A stretch of DNA of 64,000 bases from Thalassocella blandensis (GCA_902141825.1 CABFPG010000003.1:124001-188000); one strand, 5' to 3'. Shown: positions 28,595 through 38,333, counted from the first letter of the stretch. Notes: generated by a model not told the origin, from the sequence alone. Numbers and translations: made by a program.

Positions 28595-28651
28595 AAAAAT
28601 CTTCGGTGTCTAAAATGCTAAGCAAGAAAAAAACGCACGTAATCAATCTTC

Positions 28652-29842
28652 TTATGAAGGCTGTTTTGACGAAGCTTTGATTTCGTCCATAGCTTCACAA
28701 ATTGCTTCTACCAATACATTTACGTCCGCCAGGCTATGCGCGGCAGAAAACGTAACACGTAAACGTGATGTACCTTTGGGCACAGTGGGAGGTCGAATCG
28801 CCGTTAGCCAAATACCCTTTGCTTCCAGACGTTGAGAAATTTCCAACGCTTCTGCTTCATCACCAATAACAATCGGCTGAATCGGGCTGGACGAAGGCAT
28901 CAATGGAATAGAATAAGCTGCACACTTATTACGAAAATGTGTAATCAAAGTTCGCAACTGTTCACGGCGATGTTCTTCTTCCATCACGATATTCAGGCTT
29001 GCGCTTGTCGCAGCAGCCACTGCAGGTGGTAACGCTGTGGTGTAAATATAGGTTCGCGCAAATTGAATCAGGCTTTCTATCAAGGTTTCACTGCCGGCGA
29101 CAAAAGCACCATAGGTACCAAATGCTTTCCCCAGCGTTCCAACCACGATTTGTACATCGTCCAAACCCAAGCCGAGCTTATTGACGGTACCGCTGCCATG
29201 CTCGCCATGCACACCAAACCCATGCGCATCATCTACCATCACCCAGGCATCGTGCGCTTTTGCCAAAGCACAAATATCTTTTAGCTGAGCTTCGTCACCA
29301 TCCATGCTAAACACACCGTCGACAACAATGAGCTTACGTCGAGCCTTACAATTTTGCAGCTTTTCCCGCAGGTGTTGCATGTCATTGTGACGATAACGAA
29401 GGAATTCTGCACCACTTTGCAGAGCGCCATCAATCAATGACGCATGATTAAGCTTGTCTTGCAGTACCGCATCACCGCGCCCCAGCAAAGCACTAATCAC
29501 TCCCACATTGGCCATATAACCCGAGGAAAACAATAACGCTCTTGGTCGACCGGTGAACTGCGCTAATTCATCTTCTAAAAAATGATGCTCTTCACTATGA
29601 CCACAAACAAGATGTGAAGCACCGCTGCCAACACCAAATTGCTCAGCGGCATTTTGCATGGCATTAATGATTCTTGGCTCGTTGCTAAGGGCAAGGTAAT
29701 CATTACTGCAAAAGCTTAAATACTCTTTCTCGTTACGAATAACGCGCACACCTTGCGCAGACCCAACCACCAAACGTTTGCGGTACAGGTTTTCATTTCG
29801 ACGCGCTTCCAATGCTGCCTGAAGCTGCTCTTCAAATGTCAT
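28652..29842 (-). CDS. bioF: 8-amino-7-oxononanoate synthase
   Basis: A PLP-dependent decarboxylating condensation of pimeloyl-ACP with alanine. Visible are FCSNDYLALSN, the GSGASHLVCGH block, the cofactor-contact VDDAHGFGVHG, and the PLP-lysine motif GTLGKAFGTYGA. 396 residues, close to E. coli BioF (384). It begins 18 bases after bioB and is followed 57 bases later by bioHC. Confidence 0.97.
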   Translation of the reverse strand: MTFEEQLQAALEARRNENLYRKRLVVGSAQGVRVIRNEKEYLSFCSNDYLALSNEPRIINAMQNAAEQFGVGSGASHLVCGHSEEHHFLEDELAQFTGRPRALLFSSGYMANVGVISALLGRGDAVLQDKLNHASLIDGALQSGAEFLRYRHNDMQHLREKLQNCKARRKLIVVDGVFSMDGDEAQLKDICALAKAHDAWVMVDDAHGFGVHGEHGSGTVNKLGLGLDDVQIVVGTLGKAFGTYGAFVAGSETLIESLIQFARTYIYTTALPPAVAAATSASLNIVMEEEHRREQLRTLITHFRNKCAAYSIPLMPSSSPIQPIVIGDEAEALEISQRLEAKGIWLTAIRPPTVPKGTSRLRVTFSAAHSLADVNVLVEAICEAMDEIKASSKQPS

Positions 29843-29860
29843 AGTGCTATTTCGATTGGA

Positions 29861-30910
29861 TTAATTGGCCGCGTTATAAAAGAATTTATCGTTCTGCGCA
29901 TCTACCATCTGTTGTTCGATAGCATGAGTTAACGCTTCTTCGGTATGCTCAGTTTCATAAGGTTCAGGCTCAATGCCCAGACGCTTAAACAATTGCATAT
30001 CTTTATTCGCTTCGGGGTTGGGGGTGGTCAACAACTTTTCACCGTAGAAAATTGAGTTAGCGCCGGCCAAAAATGCCATCGCCTGAGTTTGCTCATTCAT
30101 GGTTTCGCGCCCGGCAGACAGTCGAACATGCGAAGCTGGCATTACAATACGAGCAACCGCAATTGTGCGAATGAAATCAAACGGGTCAAGATCTGCTTCA
30201 TCAGCCAGAGGTGTTCCCTCTACCTTCACCAACATATTAATCGGCACTGACTCTGGGTGTTCAGGCATATTCGCCAATTGTAATAATAACCCCACTCGAT
30301 CATCTTCTTCTTCGCCCATCCCCACAATACCGCCACAACATACTTTCATTCCCGCCTGACGGACATTTGCCAGGGTATTCAAACGGTCCTGATAAGTGCG
30401 CGTGGTAATAATGTCACCGTAGAATTCCGGTGAGGTATCGAGGTTATGGTTGTAATAATCCAAGCCGGCACCCGCCAATTCTTGAGCCTGGTTTTCATTT
30501 AACATTCCCAGAGTCATGCAGGTTTCCAGCCCGAGAGATTTCACACCCTTAACCATGTTCACTACATACTGCATGTCCTTGGCTTTCGGAGAACGCCATG
30601 CGGCCCCCATACAGAAACGGGTAGCGCCAGATGCTTTGGCAAGCTTGGCTTCTTCAATAACTTTTTCCACTGCCATCAGTTTTTCACGCTCAAGTCCCGT
30701 ATCGTAGCGAGCGCTCTGCGGACAATAGGCGCAATCTTCAGGGCAGGCGCCTGTTTTGATCGAACACAGGGTACTCACCTGCACTTGGTTTGGGTTGAAA
30801 TACTGACGATGGGCAGTTTGTGCCTGAAACATAAGATCATTAAATGGCAATGCAAATAATGCCTGGACTTCACTGCGCGTCCAATCGTGGCGCAAGTTAT
30901 ATTGGCTCAT
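29861..30910 (-). CDS. bioB: Biotin synthase
   Basis: A radical-SAM enzyme that inserts sulfur into dethiobiotin. It carries the radical-SAM cluster motif as [11 protein letters not shown]. It also has the conserved [12 protein letters not shown] and SAGRETM (Arg ligand of the [2Fe-2S] cluster) segments. At 349 residues it matches E. coli BioB (346). It is the first gene of the operon, with a promoter and BirA-type operator 100-150 bases upstream. bioA is not in this window. Confidence 0.98.
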   Translation of the reverse strand: MSQYNLRHDWTRSEVQALFALPFNDLMFQAQTAHRQYFNPNQVQVSTLCSIKTGACPEDCAYCPQSARYDTGLEREKLMAVEKVIEEAKLAKASGATRFCMGAAWRSPKAKDMQYVVNMVKGVKSLGLETCMTLGMLNENQAQELAGAGLDYYNHNLDTSPEFYGDIITTRTYQDRLNTLANVRQAGMKVCCGGIVGMGEEEDDRVGLLLQLANMPEHPESVPINMLVKVEGTPLADEADLDPFDFIRTIAVARIVMPASHVRLSAGRETMNEQTQAMAFLAGANSIFYGEKLLTTPNPEANKDMQLFKRLGIEPEPYETEHTEEALTHAIEQQMVDAQNDKFFYNAAN

Positions 30911-31007
30911 ATTTCACTCTTTAATACTGTAACGGATACGAATTCGTGTAATTGCTCAGAAATCTCGCGAGATTTAGGCGTTTTCTGACGACTATAAACA
31001 GGGCACA

Positions 31008-31034
31008 ATAATAATCGAAAGCAATCGCTGTCAA
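31008..31034 (-). promoter_or_regulatory. Candidate sigma-70 promoter for bioB
   Basis: On the minus strand, a consensus -35 TTGACA (31034-31029) is followed after 15 bases by TATTAT (31013-31008), or after 17 bases by TTATTG. The -35 box is inside the left half of the BirA operator, as expected for repression by promoter occlusion. Confidence 0.6.
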
Positions 31035-31060
31035 CCAAAAAAGGACGTTGAGGTTTACAA
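31028..31060. promoter_or_regulatory. BirA (biotin repressor) operator
   Basis: The E. coli-type biotin operator is TTGTAAACC, 15 bases, then GGTTTACAA. Here CTGTCAACC (31028-31036; 7 of 9 matches) is followed by exactly 15 bases and GGTTTACAA (31052-31060; 9 of 9). It sits between divergent bioB and comF, ending just before the comF ATG. Half-site sequences and spacing both fit, so biotin-dependent repression of the bio operon is likely. Confidence 0.85.
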
Positions 31061-31062
31061 AT

Positions 31063-31941
31063 ATGAAATGGTTTGCACGCACCAGGCAAGAATTTCTTAG
31101 TTTTCAATCACTTAAAGCGGGTTCAATACCGGTATCGCGCGCCTTAAAAAAAGCGGCCGCACACCATTGGTTTTCAAGCCTGCTACCGCGCCATTGCGAA
31201 CTTTGCCATGGGGAAATTCACCCGGTAGACGACACTTCACAGCACTATTCAAACGTCAGTTCAAACGCTTGCTCAAAGCCTAGATCGATGTTTTGTCAAT
31301 TTTGCCAGTCAGCGCTGCAAACACCGAGCAATTATCGACACTGCGATCAATGTGATCTCCCATTACATCAAAAAGTTGATGACTCTCTGGTCGCCGATAT
31401 TTATTGCGGCGGATGCTTACAATCAGCGCCGGCCTATGACCGAATTCTATGTGGCCATGTATTTAGTCATCCAGTCGACACCTTAATTAATCGATTCAAA
31501 CATCAGAACGGCCACTATCTCGTAAAAGATTTAACCCGGGCGCTAATCCAACGTATTCAGTTTGAATATTTTGACTATCCCCAGTTGATCCTTCCTGTCC
31601 CCATCCATTGGACAAAACGATTACAGCGCGGCTACAACCAAAGTGATCTACTGGCGCAAGAGCTCTCCCAACAACTCGGTATTCCCTGGCAGCGCCTTGT
31701 TCGGAAAGCGCATCGCACTTCCCTGCAACAGGGGTTAAAGCGCAAACAGCGCTTACGCAATTTGAAACATTCCTTCCATAGCAACGCTTCGGCCAAAGCA
31801 AGTCTGAGCAAATATGACCATGTGGTTTTGGTTGATGACGTTGTCACCACAGGTGCAACCGCGGAAGAACTTGCCAAGTTTTTAAAGACCCTTGGTATCC
31901 GACGTGTTGACGTTTGGGCAATTGCTAGAACCCCCAAATAA
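31063..31941 (+). CDS. comF: ComF-family phosphoribosyltransferase-like protein
   Basis: The N-terminal part has four Cys pairs suggesting zinc binding (CELCHGE, CQFCQ, CDQCDLPL, CGGCL). The C-terminal part is a type I phosphoribosyltransferase fold with LPVPIHWTKRLQRGYNQS and the PRPP loop VVLVDDVVTTGAT. ComF proteins take part in natural DNA uptake (with ComFA and DprA) in several bacteria. In gammaproteobacteria comF commonly sits next to bioB, as here. I use ATG 31063, with GAGG at 31050-31053; a TTG at 31048 is less likely. The Shine-Dalgarno lies inside the BirA site. Confidence 0.9.
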   Translation: MKWFARTRQEFLSFQSLKAGSIPVSRALKKAAAHHWFSSLLPRHCELCHGEIHPVDDTSQHYSNVSSNACSKPRSMFCQFCQSALQTPSNYRHCDQCDLPLHQKVDDSLVADIYCGGCLQSAPAYDRILCGHVFSHPVDTLINRFKHQNGHYLVKDLTRALIQRIQFEYFDYPQLILPVPIHWTKRLQRGYNQSDLLAQELSQQLGIPWQRLVRKAHRTSLQQGLKRKQRLRNLKHSFHSNASAKASLSKYDHVVLVDDVVTTGATAEELAKFLKTLGIRRVDVWAIARTPK

Positions 31942-32022
31942 GCTTGCTGTATTCTGAATTCATTTTCCTTCCTTTGTCATACAGGTTTACAATGACCAGC
32001 ATTTTTCATCACGCGAAGAGGT

Positions 32023-33009
32023 ATGCCAGTGGATCAACACGATTACGCCCAACTAAGCCCGGACACCGTATTGGATGCGGTAGAAAGCCTGGGATTTTTA
32101 TCGGACCTGCGTGTACTGGCATTAAACAGCTATGAAAATCGAGTATATCAAGTTGGAATGGAAGGCGCGGACCCCATTATTGCCAAGTTCTACCGTCCCA
32201 ACCGCTGGACGGATGAACAAATTATTGAGGAACATGCATTCTCTCTGGCCTTGAGCGACAGTGAAATTCCGATTATCTCGCCCATCGAGAAGCAGGGTAA
32301 AACCCTGTTTGAGCACGAGGGATTTCGATTCGCGCTATACCCACGCCGAGGTGGTTACGCCCCCGAACTTGAAGACCTGGACACGCTCTATCGAATCGGT
32401 CAACAACTTGGACGCTTACATGCCGTAGGCCAAGCCGAGCCTTTCATTCATCGTCCAAAATTGGACGCTCAACAATTTGGCCATGCATCAAGAGACTACA
32501 TATTGGCAAACAACTGTGTTCCGCAAAGTTTGAGGGAGTCTTACGCAAACTCGAGCGCACATATTCTGGAAAAAATTGACGAGGCCTTTGCCAATATTTC
32601 ATTTACCTCAATTCGCCTTCATGGCGACTGTCACCCCGGCAATATTTTATCTCGCCCCGATTCGCTTTATTTTGTGGATCTTGACGATGCCCGCAGCGGA
32701 CCGGCGATTCAGGATATCTGGATGTTGCTATCGGGCGACACTGAAAGCAAACGCTCACAATTAGCCAGCATAATCGAAGGCTACGAAGAATTTTGTGAGT
32801 TTAATGTTGTGGAATTTCGACTTATTGAAGCATTGCGCAGCCTGCGCCTTTTACACTACACCGCCTGGCTTGCGCGGCGCTGGGAAGATCCCGCATTCCC
32901 CATTGCATTTCCGTGGTTCAGCTCAGAACGCTATTGGGCAGATCACATAGTGGAACTTCGCGAACAATTACTGGAGATGGATGCAAAACCTCTTTCTCTA
33001 CAGCCTTAA
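32023..33009 (+). CDS. srkA: Stress response serine/threonine kinase SrkA (YihE/RdoA family)
   Basis: A 328-residue eukaryotic-like/APH-fold kinase. Visible: SYENRVYQVG (nucleotide loop), IAKFYRPNRWTDEQI (catalytic Lys region), the catalytic loop LHGDCHPGNIL, and FVDLDDARSGPAIQDIWML as the metal-binding segment. SrkA in E. coli protects cells by opposing MazEF-mediated death under stress. The neighbour srkA-dsbA seen in enterobacteria is not conserved here. It converges with a membrane EAL gene 39 bases away. Confidence 0.92.
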   Translation: MPVDQHDYAQLSPDTVLDAVESLGFLSDLRVLALNSYENRVYQVGMEGADPIIAKFYRPNRWTDEQIIEEHAFSLALSDSEIPIISPIEKQGKTLFEHEGFRFALYPRRGGYAPELEDLDTLYRIGQQLGRLHAVGQAEPFIHRPKLDAQQFGHASRDYILANNCVPQSLRESYANSSAHILEKIDEAFANISFTSIRLHGDCHPGNILSRPDSLYFVDLDDARSGPAIQDIWMLLSGDTESKRSQLASIIEGYEEFCEFNVVEFRLIEALRSLRLLHYTAWLARRWEDPAFPIAFPWFSSERYWADHIVELREQLLEMDAKPLSLQP

Positions 33010-33048
33010 CGGTCGTCCGTATCAAATGCCCGTGCGAGCTATAATTCA

Positions 33049-35745
33049 CTAACTTAAATCGTCGTTCGAGGCGTGCTTGCCAGTGACGTCTGTCGAACTG
33101 GATGGCGAAGCGTGCTCATCTTCTGGCTGCAATAACCAGTCAGTTTGCTGAAGCCAGGCCAACATGTCACTGCGATTCATAGGACGGGCCACAAAGTGAC
33201 CTTGAATAATATCGCAATGCAACTTGCCAAGTAACTCCAGAATCGGCTCGTTTTCCACCCCCTCGGCCACCACTTCATATCCCAGATCGTGGCACATGTT
33301 CACCGTTGTACGTACGATGGTTTCGTCTCCTTTATTGCTATCCATTTCCATGACAAAAGATCGGTCAATTTTAATTTCCTGAACAGGTAATTTACGAATG
33401 TAAGAAAGTGATGAGTGGCCGGTTCCAAAATCATCGATCGCGACTCGAATATTGGCACTCTGTAATTGTTTGAGGGCAATAACAGAACCTGCAGGATCAA
33501 TCATTGCTGCAGTTTCCGTCACTTCCAGCACCAGCCTTTGCGGTGCAACCTGAGCGTCCTGCAATATTTGTACGACTTCGCTGCTGAAATCCGGCTCACG
33601 CAGATTCAGTGCCGATATATTTACAGACACATATGCCGAACAATTGAGTTCGTCCAGGTCGGCAATAAAATTAACGGCGTGTTTAATCACCCAGCTCGTC
33701 AACGGCTTCATTAAACCTGTCTTTTCTGCCATGGGGATAAATTCATCGGGAGGCACCATGCCATACTCTGGGTGCTTCCAGCGTAACAAGGCTTCAAACC
33801 CACACACGCAACGCTTAGCCAAATGGATTTGCGGCTGAAAAAATAATTCGAGGGTATTGCTTTCCAGTGCCGCGCGAAGTTCGGTCATTAACGTTAGTCG
33901 GCGCGGACTATAAGGGTTCATTTCCGGGGAATAAATCGCAATCGTCGACATTTTAATGTCTGCTGTATCAAAGGCGATAAAGGCCTGACGAAGTAAGGTT
34001 TGCGGATCACGTTCCTCCCCCGCAAAACTGCAACCCACAATAAAACTCAGTTCCAATTGCAGTTTCATAAACTCAATCGGCTGACTCATTTCTCGAATCA
34101 ATGGCTCCAGCGCTTTTATGGTTTCATTGCGACTGGGTTTAGCCAGAGCAAACGCAAAACTAACCCCTTCAATATGCGCGGCGTAGTTCATACCATATTC
34201 ACTTTTTTCCAGCGGTATAGAATCTTCACTGCTGCTCAGCACGTTGGAAATACGCTGACCAATCTGTCCCAACAATACATCAGCATTACGATGCCCCAAG
34301 GTTTTATTCACATCATCAAAACGTCTCAGATGTAACATCACGATCGAAATGCATTCACAACCGGTGGGCGGCTGGTCGACAAACGGTTGCAGGGCCCGCT
34401 CAAACAACACCCGATTAGGCAATCCCGTTACCTCATTATGACTCACCGAATGAATTAACTGCTTTTCCACATTCCGTTGTTTATTCAGCGCTTCTACCAT
34501 TTGCTCCTGTGCCTTCAATCGGGCATAACGCTCTTCACTAAACCGCGATGCCAGCGCGAGAGCAAACAATACGCTCTGCATAGTTGTACTTAGAGGAATA
34601 CCATACTCACTGATAAATGAAATGGGAAAAATTCCCAACCGGTTCAACACCGTGATAGAACCACCGGCCAAAAAGGCGATCCAGGCAATTGAAAACATTC
34701 GCGCACTTTTATCGCCGGATTGCCAGAATCGAAAGCCGGCAACAAAAGACATAATCGCAATGGGAATGGTCATCGTCACCGATATACGCGTGGAAATACC
34801 ATATGGGAGAATAAAGGCTCCGATAATACACAGCCCTTCAACAATCATTAACGCTATAAACAAGCGATACCAGTAAAGTTGCTGTTGCCGCAGTTTCAAA
34901 AACTCAATCGTAAAGGCGCAAATGGCAATTTGCGAAAGCGGCACAATGACAAGCAGCACCATGCCGTGAATTAACGGCGAATCCGGGTAGATATACTGGT
35001 ATGTAAAGCCATGCAAGCTGGACATCAGCAATAAAATACTGAGTACAAAAAAGACGTAGAGCAAAAAGGTTCGATCACGCAACGCAAAATACAGCATTAA
35101 AATAAATGCCGCCATCACCGCCAGAATGCCATAGTAAATGGCATTCCCTATGAGTACCCCGGCATCTCGCGTGAAAAACGCCCGCTCCTGCCATATTTCC
35201 AAAGGCACCTGTAACGCCCCTGACGTTTGGACCTTGATAAAAATATCATCCACTTCATTCGCAGGAATTTCGATAGGAAAAATAAAATAACGGTGCTGGA
35301 TAGGGCGACGATAGAAGGGTAATTCATCCCCCGTCTGAAAAAAATTCACTACTTTTTTGTCTTGTACCTGATAGAACTCGATATGATCCAGCAATGGATA
35401 GGGTACTACCAATAAGCGCTCGACGGATGCATTGTTTAGATTACTTAAACTGACCCTAAACCAGTATGGCTGGTCGGTGTAACCAAAATTAATCGTATTT
35501 TCTACCGGTCGCCACCGATCAGGGGGAATGTTAACAAGGTCAGCAATTTTGCTGGAGTGATTACCTTCGATAAACAACACTTCATGCTCAATCACCTGGT
35601 AGTCGTGATTAACACTCACATCCATACCCAACGTGTCTTGGCACAGGAACAACAGACACGCCAAAATGACCCACAGCCCAGGGGTATAAGCAGTAGATTC
35701 TCTATTCAAACCTGGTTCCGGCGCGGGGGTATTCGCCTCTCGCAT
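33049..35745 (-). CDS. Membrane c-di-GMP phosphodiesterase with 7TMR-DISM sensor, degenerate GGDEF and intact EAL
   Basis: 898 residues. An N-terminal signal segment leads into a periplasmic 7TMR-DISMED2 ligand-binding domain (about 45-185), then seven transmembrane helices (about 195-400). A GGDEF domain follows (about 430-570); its signature is replaced by EGVSF near residue 525, so cyclase activity is unlikely. The EAL domain (about 600-860) keeps FEALLRW near 650, EVTETAA, DDFGTGHSS, IKIDRSF and AEGVE, all expected for hydrolysis of c-di-GMP. The DISMED2 fold often binds carbohydrates or small ligands, so an external signal probably tunes c-di-GMP breakdown. Convergent with srkA. Confidence 0.9.
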   Translation of the reverse strand: MREANTPAPEPGLNRESTAYTPGLWVILACLLFLCQDTLGMDVSVNHDYQVIEHEVLFIEGNHSSKIADLVNIPPDRWRPVENTINFGYTDQPYWFRVSLSNLNNASVERLLVVPYPLLDHIEFYQVQDKKVVNFFQTGDELPFYRRPIQHRYFIFPIEIPANEVDDIFIKVQTSGALQVPLEIWQERAFFTRDAGVLIGNAIYYGILAVMAAFILMLYFALRDRTFLLYVFFVLSILLLMSSLHGFTYQYIYPDSPLIHGMVLLVIVPLSQIAICAFTIEFLKLRQQQLYWYRLFIALMIVEGLCIIGAFILPYGISTRISVTMTIPIAIMSFVAGFRFWQSGDKSARMFSIAWIAFLAGGSITVLNRLGIFPISFISEYGIPLSTTMQSVLFALALASRFSEERYARLKAQEQMVEALNKQRNVEKQLIHSVSHNEVTGLPNRVLFERALQPFVDQPPTGCECISIVMLHLRRFDDVNKTLGHRNADVLLGQIGQRISNVLSSSEDSIPLEKSEYGMNYAAHIEGVSFAFALAKPSRNETIKALEPLIREMSQPIEFMKLQLELSFIVGCSFAGEERDPQTLLRQAFIAFDTADIKMSTIAIYSPEMNPYSPRRLTLMTELRAALESNTLELFFQPQIHLAKRCVCGFEALLRWKHPEYGMVPPDEFIPMAEKTGLMKPLTSWVIKHAVNFIADLDELNCSAYVSVNISALNLREPDFSSEVVQILQDAQVAPQRLVLEVTETAAMIDPAGSVIALKQLQSANIRVAIDDFGTGHSSLSYIRKLPVQEIKIDRSFVMEMDSNKGDETIVRTTVNMCHDLGYEVVAEGVENEPILELLGKLHCDIIQGHFVARPMNRSDMLAWLQQTDWLLQPEDEHASPSSSTDVTGKHASNDDLS

Positions 35746-35966
35746 AACAACTCATTATCTCGGTACTGAAAGCCCGCCAACGCGGCGATGGATAGGCAAT
35801 CATAGAATAATAACCATTTTTATTTTATGGCTATTTTTATCATTCGGCTGGGCTTTAACAGGGACACGTCACCTGTCACACCCTATGGAAAGAGTTTAGT
35901 TAGTGTGACAGATCTGTGCCAGTCAATATCGATGGATTGACTGGAGAACGTCTATAGATGACAGGG

Positions 35967-36533
35967 TTAAAAGGTAAAATAGACGCCGAGTCCATACAAT
36001 TGATTATATACATCCTCGGTTTTGTACTGATTGGCCTCCAGCACCACTCCCATATGGTCCAGAAACTCCATTTCAACTCCAAGCCCGACGCTCACATCTT
36101 CGTCGGAGGAAGCGAAAACATTGGGCTCTACCGTACTGCTATCAACAATCACGCGTTCGCCATCCCAAGCGAAAAGACCTAAGCGGGCAAACAGTGACAA
36201 TCGTTTACGTAATGGTAACTTGCCAATTACTGCAAGCTCATATCCACTGATATCGAGCTGATCTGAACTTTCATTGAGGTCTTGCTCACCATCAAGTGAT
36301 CCCACAAGATAACTGCCCAAATCCACGTAAGCCACTTCAAAAGAAAAGGTATTGGAAAGCTGATTTCCCAGGTTGACGCGATACCCAGCATCCCCCTCCA
36401 TTTCAGGTACAGAGTTACGTGAAGATTTGGCATCGCTCACGCCATAAGCCCCCCCCACATACACTTGTGCCATTGCCACTGAAGTGAAGCCGAATATGAA
36501 CACCACACACAAAGTGCTGATCATTTTTTTCAT
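35967..36533 (-). CDS. Small outer-membrane beta-barrel protein (OmpA/OmpX-like)
   Basis: A 188-residue protein with a clear signal peptide (residues 1-22, ending SVAMAQ). Eight or so amphipathic strands follow, ending in a terminal aromatic (YFTF), the usual BAM recognition signal. Family members are porin-like or adhesin-like barrels; no specific function can be assigned. It stands alone, with about 220 bases behind and 350 bases in front. Confidence 0.8.
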   Translation of the reverse strand: MKKMISTLCVVFIFGFTSVAMAQVYVGGAYGVSDAKSSRNSVPEMEGDAGYRVNLGNQLSNTFSFEVAYVDLGSYLVGSLDGEQDLNESSDQLDISGYELAVIGKLPLRKRLSLFARLGLFAWDGERVIVDSSTVEPNVFASSDEDVSVGLGVEMEFLDHMGVVLEANQYKTEDVYNQLYGLGVYFTF

Positions 36534-36883
36534 GCGAGTTGCCCCCAGTCGCCCACCAATTTTGTCACTGCGGCTTTATGTAAGCAAAATTGCTAATGCA
36601 AAGCCCTGTTTATTTAATTTATTTCTATTACGCGAGCACGTGAATGTAGCGAGGATATTGCGCTTTCTACATTGCGCAAAAAGCTATTCTCCCGCGCTCA
36701 CTCTCAACTTGCAAGCGAGCTGAATCACAGCGCACGACTATATTTATCAGCACGCGCCAATTCGCCATACACCTCTACTCGATATATTAGAGTATGACGA
36801 GCACAACCGAATCCACCTGGCGAGTTTTCGCTTTTTTCTCTGTTCGATATAATACCCGCATTCACACTTACGGGAGAACGACC
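36534..36883. other. Divergent intergenic region (beta-barrel gene / redoxin gene)
   Basis: 350 bases with no supported ORF. It must contain both promoters; the only clear element is the TATAAT at 36848-36853 in front of the redoxin gene. Confidence 0.5.
36825..36853 (+). promoter_or_regulatory. Candidate promoter of the redoxin gene
   Basis: A consensus -10 TATAAT (36848-36853) lies 30 bases before ATG 36884. The -35 position (TTTTCG, 17-base spacer) is poor, so an activator may be needed. Confidence 0.45.
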
Positions 36884-37435
36884 ATGGCACGAACACCCTC
36901 CAATATGCTACCGCTTGGCACCACCGCGCCAGACTTCAACCTGCCAGACGTTGTCAGTGGCGCATCGAAATCACTTGCAGATATACGTGGTGAAGCAGCG
37001 ACTCTCATCATGTTTATTTGTAATCACTGCCCTTTCGTTAAGCACTTGCAAACTGAATTAGGCCAATTGAGTGAATATCTGGATCGCGGCGTCGGTATTG
37101 CCGCTATCAGCGCCAACGACGTGACCAACTATCCCGACGATTCACCTGAAAATATGCAGGCATTTGCCACCGCACACCAGTTTCAATTTCCCTACCTGTA
37201 TGACGAATCTCAAGCGGTTGCAAAAAGATACGATGCTGCATGCACACCGGATTTCTATTTGTTTGACAAAAATCTCGCATGTATCTATCGCGGGCGCTTT
37301 GATGAATCCACTCCCGGCAGTGATACACCCGTTACCGGTAAGGACCTCAAAGCCGCCATAGAAGCCAGCTTGGCAGGAGAAGCACCAATCGCTCAACAAT
37401 ACCCAAGCATTGGCTGCAACATTAAATGGAAATAA
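36884..37435 (+). CDS. Thioredoxin-fold redoxin (AhpC/TSA type)
   Basis: 183 residues. The start is ATG 36884, with GGGAG about 8 bases upstream; thirty further codons upstream are open but run through the promoter. The fold is that of peroxiredoxin/TlpA-like proteins: LPLGTTAPDFNLPDV, then FICNHCPFVKHL with a CxxC pair, then AISANDVTNYPDDSPENM and YDAACTPDFYLFD (cis-Pro loop). No signal peptide, so cytoplasmic. Members reduce peroxides or protein thiols. The CNHC motif marks a common uncharacterised bacterial subgroup. Confidence 0.85.
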   Translation: MARTPSNMLPLGTTAPDFNLPDVVSGASKSLADIRGEAATLIMFICNHCPFVKHLQTELGQLSEYLDRGVGIAAISANDVTNYPDDSPENMQAFATAHQFQFPYLYDESQAVAKRYDAACTPDFYLFDKNLACIYRGRFDESTPGSDTPVTGKDLKAAIEASLAGEAPIAQQYPSIGCNIKWK

Positions 37436-37481
37436 TGATATTCCACATCAGATGCGTCATGCACAAAGCTGCTTTGTTTCT

Positions 37482-38333
37482 TTAAAACTCAAGATGCTTG
37501 ATATATTGCCCTCCGGGCAGCTCATTTCTATCTGCATCCAATAATTTACCGGTACTATCCATTAAGTGATTGCCATCTATTCTAAGTTCCACATCGGGTC
37601 TTAGCGGCAAATTCACTTTCAAAGAGTACTCTTGCAACGTCACCGTGTACGTCGACGGATCGATAAAACCGTTTTGATCAAACATCACAACATAATCCGC
37701 AGCGCCACTCAAAGGCGCCAGCGGACGATTAAACGTGACTTCAAGTTCAGCAACTTCGGCAGCCTGTTTCTGTAAAAACCGGGTAATTTTTGTTGTCGCC
37801 ATAACGGTAGCATCAGCCTGCGCGCCATTCGCAATCCAGCCACGAATCATATTAATTTCAGCGTTACTCAACGGTGGATTTCCACCCGCGGGCATCCGGC
37901 TTCCTACGGAGGGAGTATTATTGGAAACTTTTTCCACAATATAGCTTTGATCGGGAAGGTTGGGCGCCACTCGTAACCGCCCGGCCACTTCGACCGATTC
38001 CACATTCACCAAATCGTTAAAGCTGTTGGTTGTACTATCCAAGCGTAAATTCTGTCGTGGTGCCGCCCCGCCATGACAGGAGGCACATTTGGGCGTAAAA
38101 ATCTGGGCCTGTAGCTCACTGATCGTGGCCACTACCGGGGTAGGCGTTGGAGTGGGTGTTGGAGTCGGTGTCGGCGTTGGCGTTGGCGTTAATGTGGGTG
38201 TCACGGTTGGCTCTGGAGAGGGTTCAACCGTCGGCACAGGGGTAGTCGCCAAGGGATCATCCACGAATAATGGAGAGTCATCGCTACCACAGGCGGTTAA
38301 ACACACACTACCAAGGATTACACCACAGACCAT
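37482..38333 (-). CDS. Lipoprotein with single c-type haem motif and Thr-Pro linker
   Basis: From ATG 38331-38333 the protein begins MVCGVILGSVCLTACG, a lipoprotein signal with lipobox LTAC. A (PT)n linker follows, then a cytochrome-c-like domain with one CASCH haem motif and a likely Met ligand in RMPAGGNPPLS. The last 110 residues are a beta-rich domain of unknown type (FNRPLAPLSG onward). The open frame continues upstream to a GTG at 38444, so the start is not certain. It may act as an outer-membrane or periplasmic electron carrier, perhaps for a secreted oxidase (as with LPMO-associated cytochromes in Cellvibrionaceae), but that is inference. Confidence 0.75.
   Translation of the reverse strand: MVCGVILGSVCLTACGSDDSPLFVDDPLATTPVPTVEPSPEPTVTPTLTPTPTPTPTPTPTPTPTPVVATISELQAQIFTPKCASCHGGAAPRQNLRLDSTTNSFNDLVNVESVEVAGRLRVAPNLPDQSYIVEKVSNNTPSVGSRMPAGGNPPLSNAEINMIRGWIANGAQADATVMATTKITRFLQKQAAEVAELEVTFNRPLAPLSGAADYVVMFDQNGFIDPSTYTVTLQEYSLKVNLPLRPDVELRIDGNHLMDSTGKLLDADRNELPGGQYIKHLEF
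38141..38202 (-). repeat. 6-bp microsatellite encoding the Thr-Pro linker
   Basis: On the plus strand, hexamers of the type GGTGTT/GGCGTT/GGAGTC repeat about ten times. They encode alternating Pro-Thr. Such repeats can gain or lose units without frameshift, changing linker length. Confidence 0.85.
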
